Source of the DNA: an uncultured Alphaproteobacteria bacterium
GTDB taxonomy: Bacteria; Pseudomonadota; Alphaproteobacteria; RF32; CAG-239
Assembly (NCBI GenBank): GCA_944392185.1
Contig: CALXVW010000083.1
Span: forward strand, 1-8,666
Direction of reading: 5' to 3'
Length of the DNA stretch: 8,666 nt
Every line of letters begins with the position of its first letter. Within the stretch, counting starts at the first letter, position 1. Below are positions 7,763 through 8,666 of this stretch, piece after piece. The notes under the pieces are model-generated. The model saw only the letters and a list, made by a program, of their open reading frames with translations, was not told the DNA's origin and did no database searches. The translations under genes were made by a program, and so were the position numbers.

Positions 7763-8474
7763 GGGCCACTCCTAAAGCTTTTTTCTGTTTAGCAATCAGT
7801 TCGCGGATTCCTTTTTTGCCCAAAGCCAGCATTTTATTAAACTGCTCCTCATCAAACGGAGCGCCTTCGGCGGTACCCTGAATCTCAACCAGTTTACCGC
7901 TTTCGGTCATCACAAAATTCATATCCACCTGAGAATTTGAATCTTCTTCATAGTCCACATCCAGCACCGCCTCTCCGTCATAAATATCACAAGAAACAGC
8001 TGCCACAAATTCTCTTATTGGGTTAGCTTTAAGTTTTTTCAAAGCCACCAATTTTTCCATTGCCTGGTAGAGAGCAACAAACCCACCGGTAATAGAGGCC
8101 ACTCTGGTGCCGCCGTCTGCCAAAATGACATCGCAGTCAATACAAATGGAGATATCTTTCATTTTTTCCAAATCCACGACTGAGCGAAGAGAACGGCCGA
8201 TAAGACGTTGAATTTCCTGAGTTCGGCCGGAAGGCTTTTTACACTCTCTTTGCACTCTCACTTGAGCGGAGCGGGGCAGCATAGCATATTCGGCCGTAAC
8301 CCAGCCTTTGTTTTGGCCTTTGAGCCAAGCAGGAACCTTTTCTTCCACACTTGCGGTGCAGATAACATGGGTATTGCCGTATTTCACCAAACAAGATCCC
8401 TCGGCATAAGGATTATATCCGGGAACAAGCTCTATTTTTCTAAGAGCATCATTAGCACGATTTGTATGACGCAT
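7755..8474 (-). CDS. rph: Ribonuclease PH
   Basis: 239 residues, the normal length. RNase PH is a phosphate-dependent 3'-5' exoribonuclease that trims the 3' ends of tRNA precursors and other RNAs, and works as a hexameric ring. Signature segments: CTASVEEKVPAWLKGQ (39-54); GWVTAEYAMLPRS (57-69); SGRTQEIQRLIGRSLR (82-97), with the phosphate-site arginine in GRT; CDVILADGGTRVASITG (114-130); and VDYEEDSNSQVDMNFV (173-188), with the conserved aspartates. The stretch before SGRT (QRECKKP) looks about two residues shorter than in E. coli, in a surface loop that varies in the family. The ATG at 8474 matches the family start (MRHTNRANDALR). The upstream ribosome site is weak (AAGAAGATG). It is the first gene of the minus-strand operon and overlaps rdgB by 8 bases. 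Confidence 0.97.
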   Translation of the reverse strand: MRHTNRANDALRKIELVPGYNPYAEGSCLVKYGNTHVICTASVEEKVPAWLKGQNKGWVTAEYAMLPRSAQVRVQRECKKPSGRTQEIQRLIGRSLRSVVDLEKMKDISICIDCDVILADGGTRVASITGGFVALYQAMEKLVALKKLKANPIREFVAAVSCDIYDGEAVLDVDYEEDSNSQVDMNFVMTESGKLVEIQGTAEGAPFDEEQFNKMLALGKKGIRELIAKQKKALGVAHD

Positions 8475-8511
8475 TTTTCATCTTCTTTAATACTGATTAA
8501 ACCTGTCTGCT

Positions 8512-8540
8512 AGGATATGTCATTTTCTTTTTTCTGGCAA
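8512..8540 (-). promoter_or_regulatory. Candidate sigma70-like promoter for the rph-rdgB-addBA operon
   Basis: On the minus strand TTGCCA (8540-8535) and TATCCT (8517-8512) are separated by 17 bases. The -35 box matches TTGACA at 5 of 6 positions and the -10 box matches TATAAT at 4 of 6. Transcription would begin near 8505, giving a leader of about 30 bases before the rph ATG at 8474. No operator repeat is seen over it. Confidence 0.45.
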
Positions 8541-8567
8541 CAAAAAAGCAACGATATTGAAAGTCAA

Positions 8568-8615
8568 GCATAAAAATCACGCAAGCGAGCATTTAATATA
8601 GTAATCATTTTATGC
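8568..8615 (+). repeat. Inverted repeat upstream of the plus-strand hairpin
   Basis: GCATAAAA (8568-8575) and TTTTATGC (8608-8615) are a perfect 8-bp inverted repeat separated by 32 bases, in the gene-free right end. It is AT-rich and would be a weak stem on its own. Chance occurrence is possible. It lies 8 bases before the hairpin at 8624, which suggests a two-stem transcript, but that is inference. Confidence 0.35.
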
Positions 8616-8623
8616 ACAACAGC

Positions 8624-8659
8624 AATAACGGCAAGCTTTCCAGGTTTGCCGTTATTTTT
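8624..8659 (+). terminator. Terminator-like hairpin on the plus strand with no gene feeding it
   Basis: AATAACGGCAA (8624-8634) pairs perfectly with TTGCCGTTATT (8646-8656). Inner GC and GU pairs (8635-8637 with 8643-8645) leave a five-base loop. On the plus strand the stem runs into TTATTTTTC, as in a rho-independent terminator. On the minus strand it runs into GCTGTTGTGC, so it is directional. The nearest gene to the left, rph, is on the other strand. The hairpin must therefore end a short plus-strand RNA, act as a leader attenuator for a gene beyond the window, or be a protein-binding palindrome. Confidence 0.6.
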
Positions 8660-8666
8660 CAGCCTT

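Noticed and set aside
8535..8550. Sigma54-like GG-N10-GC element on the plus strand (TGGCAACAAAAAAGCA)
   Set aside because: Spacing is right, but the -12 half is AAGCA instead of TTGCA and no activator site or gene follows. The match is probably chance.
8612..8666. Plus-strand open frame beginning at ATG 8612 and running off the right edge (MHNSNNGKLSRF...)
   Set aside because: No ribosome site precedes it and the terminator-like hairpin lies inside it. The 18 visible residues match nothing I recognise, including HrcA, which is often divergent from rph.
8475..8666. CIRCE-type heat-shock operator upstream of rph
   Set aside because: No TTAGCACTC / GAGTGCTAA pair is present. The inverted repeats found have unrelated sequence and spacing.

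Overview
The window reads as chromosomal core DNA of an alphaproteobacterium. The main evidence is an AddB-AddA pair of the alphaproteobacterial type: AddB has no Walker A loop and no iron-sulfur cysteines, and carries the family's RDPYSIF-type segment. A thioredoxin gene follows addA, as is common in that class, and RNase PH and RdgB are adjacent. Base composition looks moderate, below the high GC of free-living Rhizobiales or Rhodospirillales, which would fit a host-associated or uncultured lineage. That last point is inference by eye, and I cannot name a genus.

Layout. At the left edge a plus-strand gene for a tetratricopeptide-like repeat protein enters from outside and ends at 487. A perfect hairpin terminator at 490-517 follows and serves both this gene and the genes converging on it. 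Everything from 541 to 8474 is on the minus strand. In transcription order it is rph (RNase PH), rdgB (XTP/dITP pyrophosphatase), addB, addA and trxA. The first four genes overlap by a few bases at each junction, so they look like one translationally coupled operon. trxA lies 98 bp further on behind an AT-rich gap that may hold its own promoter. A plausible sigma70-like promoter for the operon sits at 8512-8540. The last 130 bp hold no convincing gene, but they contain an inverted repeat and then a plus-strand terminator-like hairpin (8624-8659) with no gene feeding it.

How the genes work together. RNase PH trims RNA 3' ends, including tRNA precursors. RdgB removes deaminated purine nucleotides (ITP, dITP, XTP) before they enter nucleic acids. 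AddAB processes double-strand DNA ends for RecA loading. Thioredoxin is a general disulfide reductant. RdgB and AddAB have a functional link: base analogues that escape RdgB can lead to strand breaks needing recombinational repair, as known for rdgB recA synthetic lethality in E. coli.

I see no CRISPR array, transposon, prophage, defence island, tRNA or rRNA here, and no clearly new biological system. The most unexplained element is the structured plus-strand region at the right edge. The other points of interest are the rdgB-addB operon junction and the start-site overlaps.
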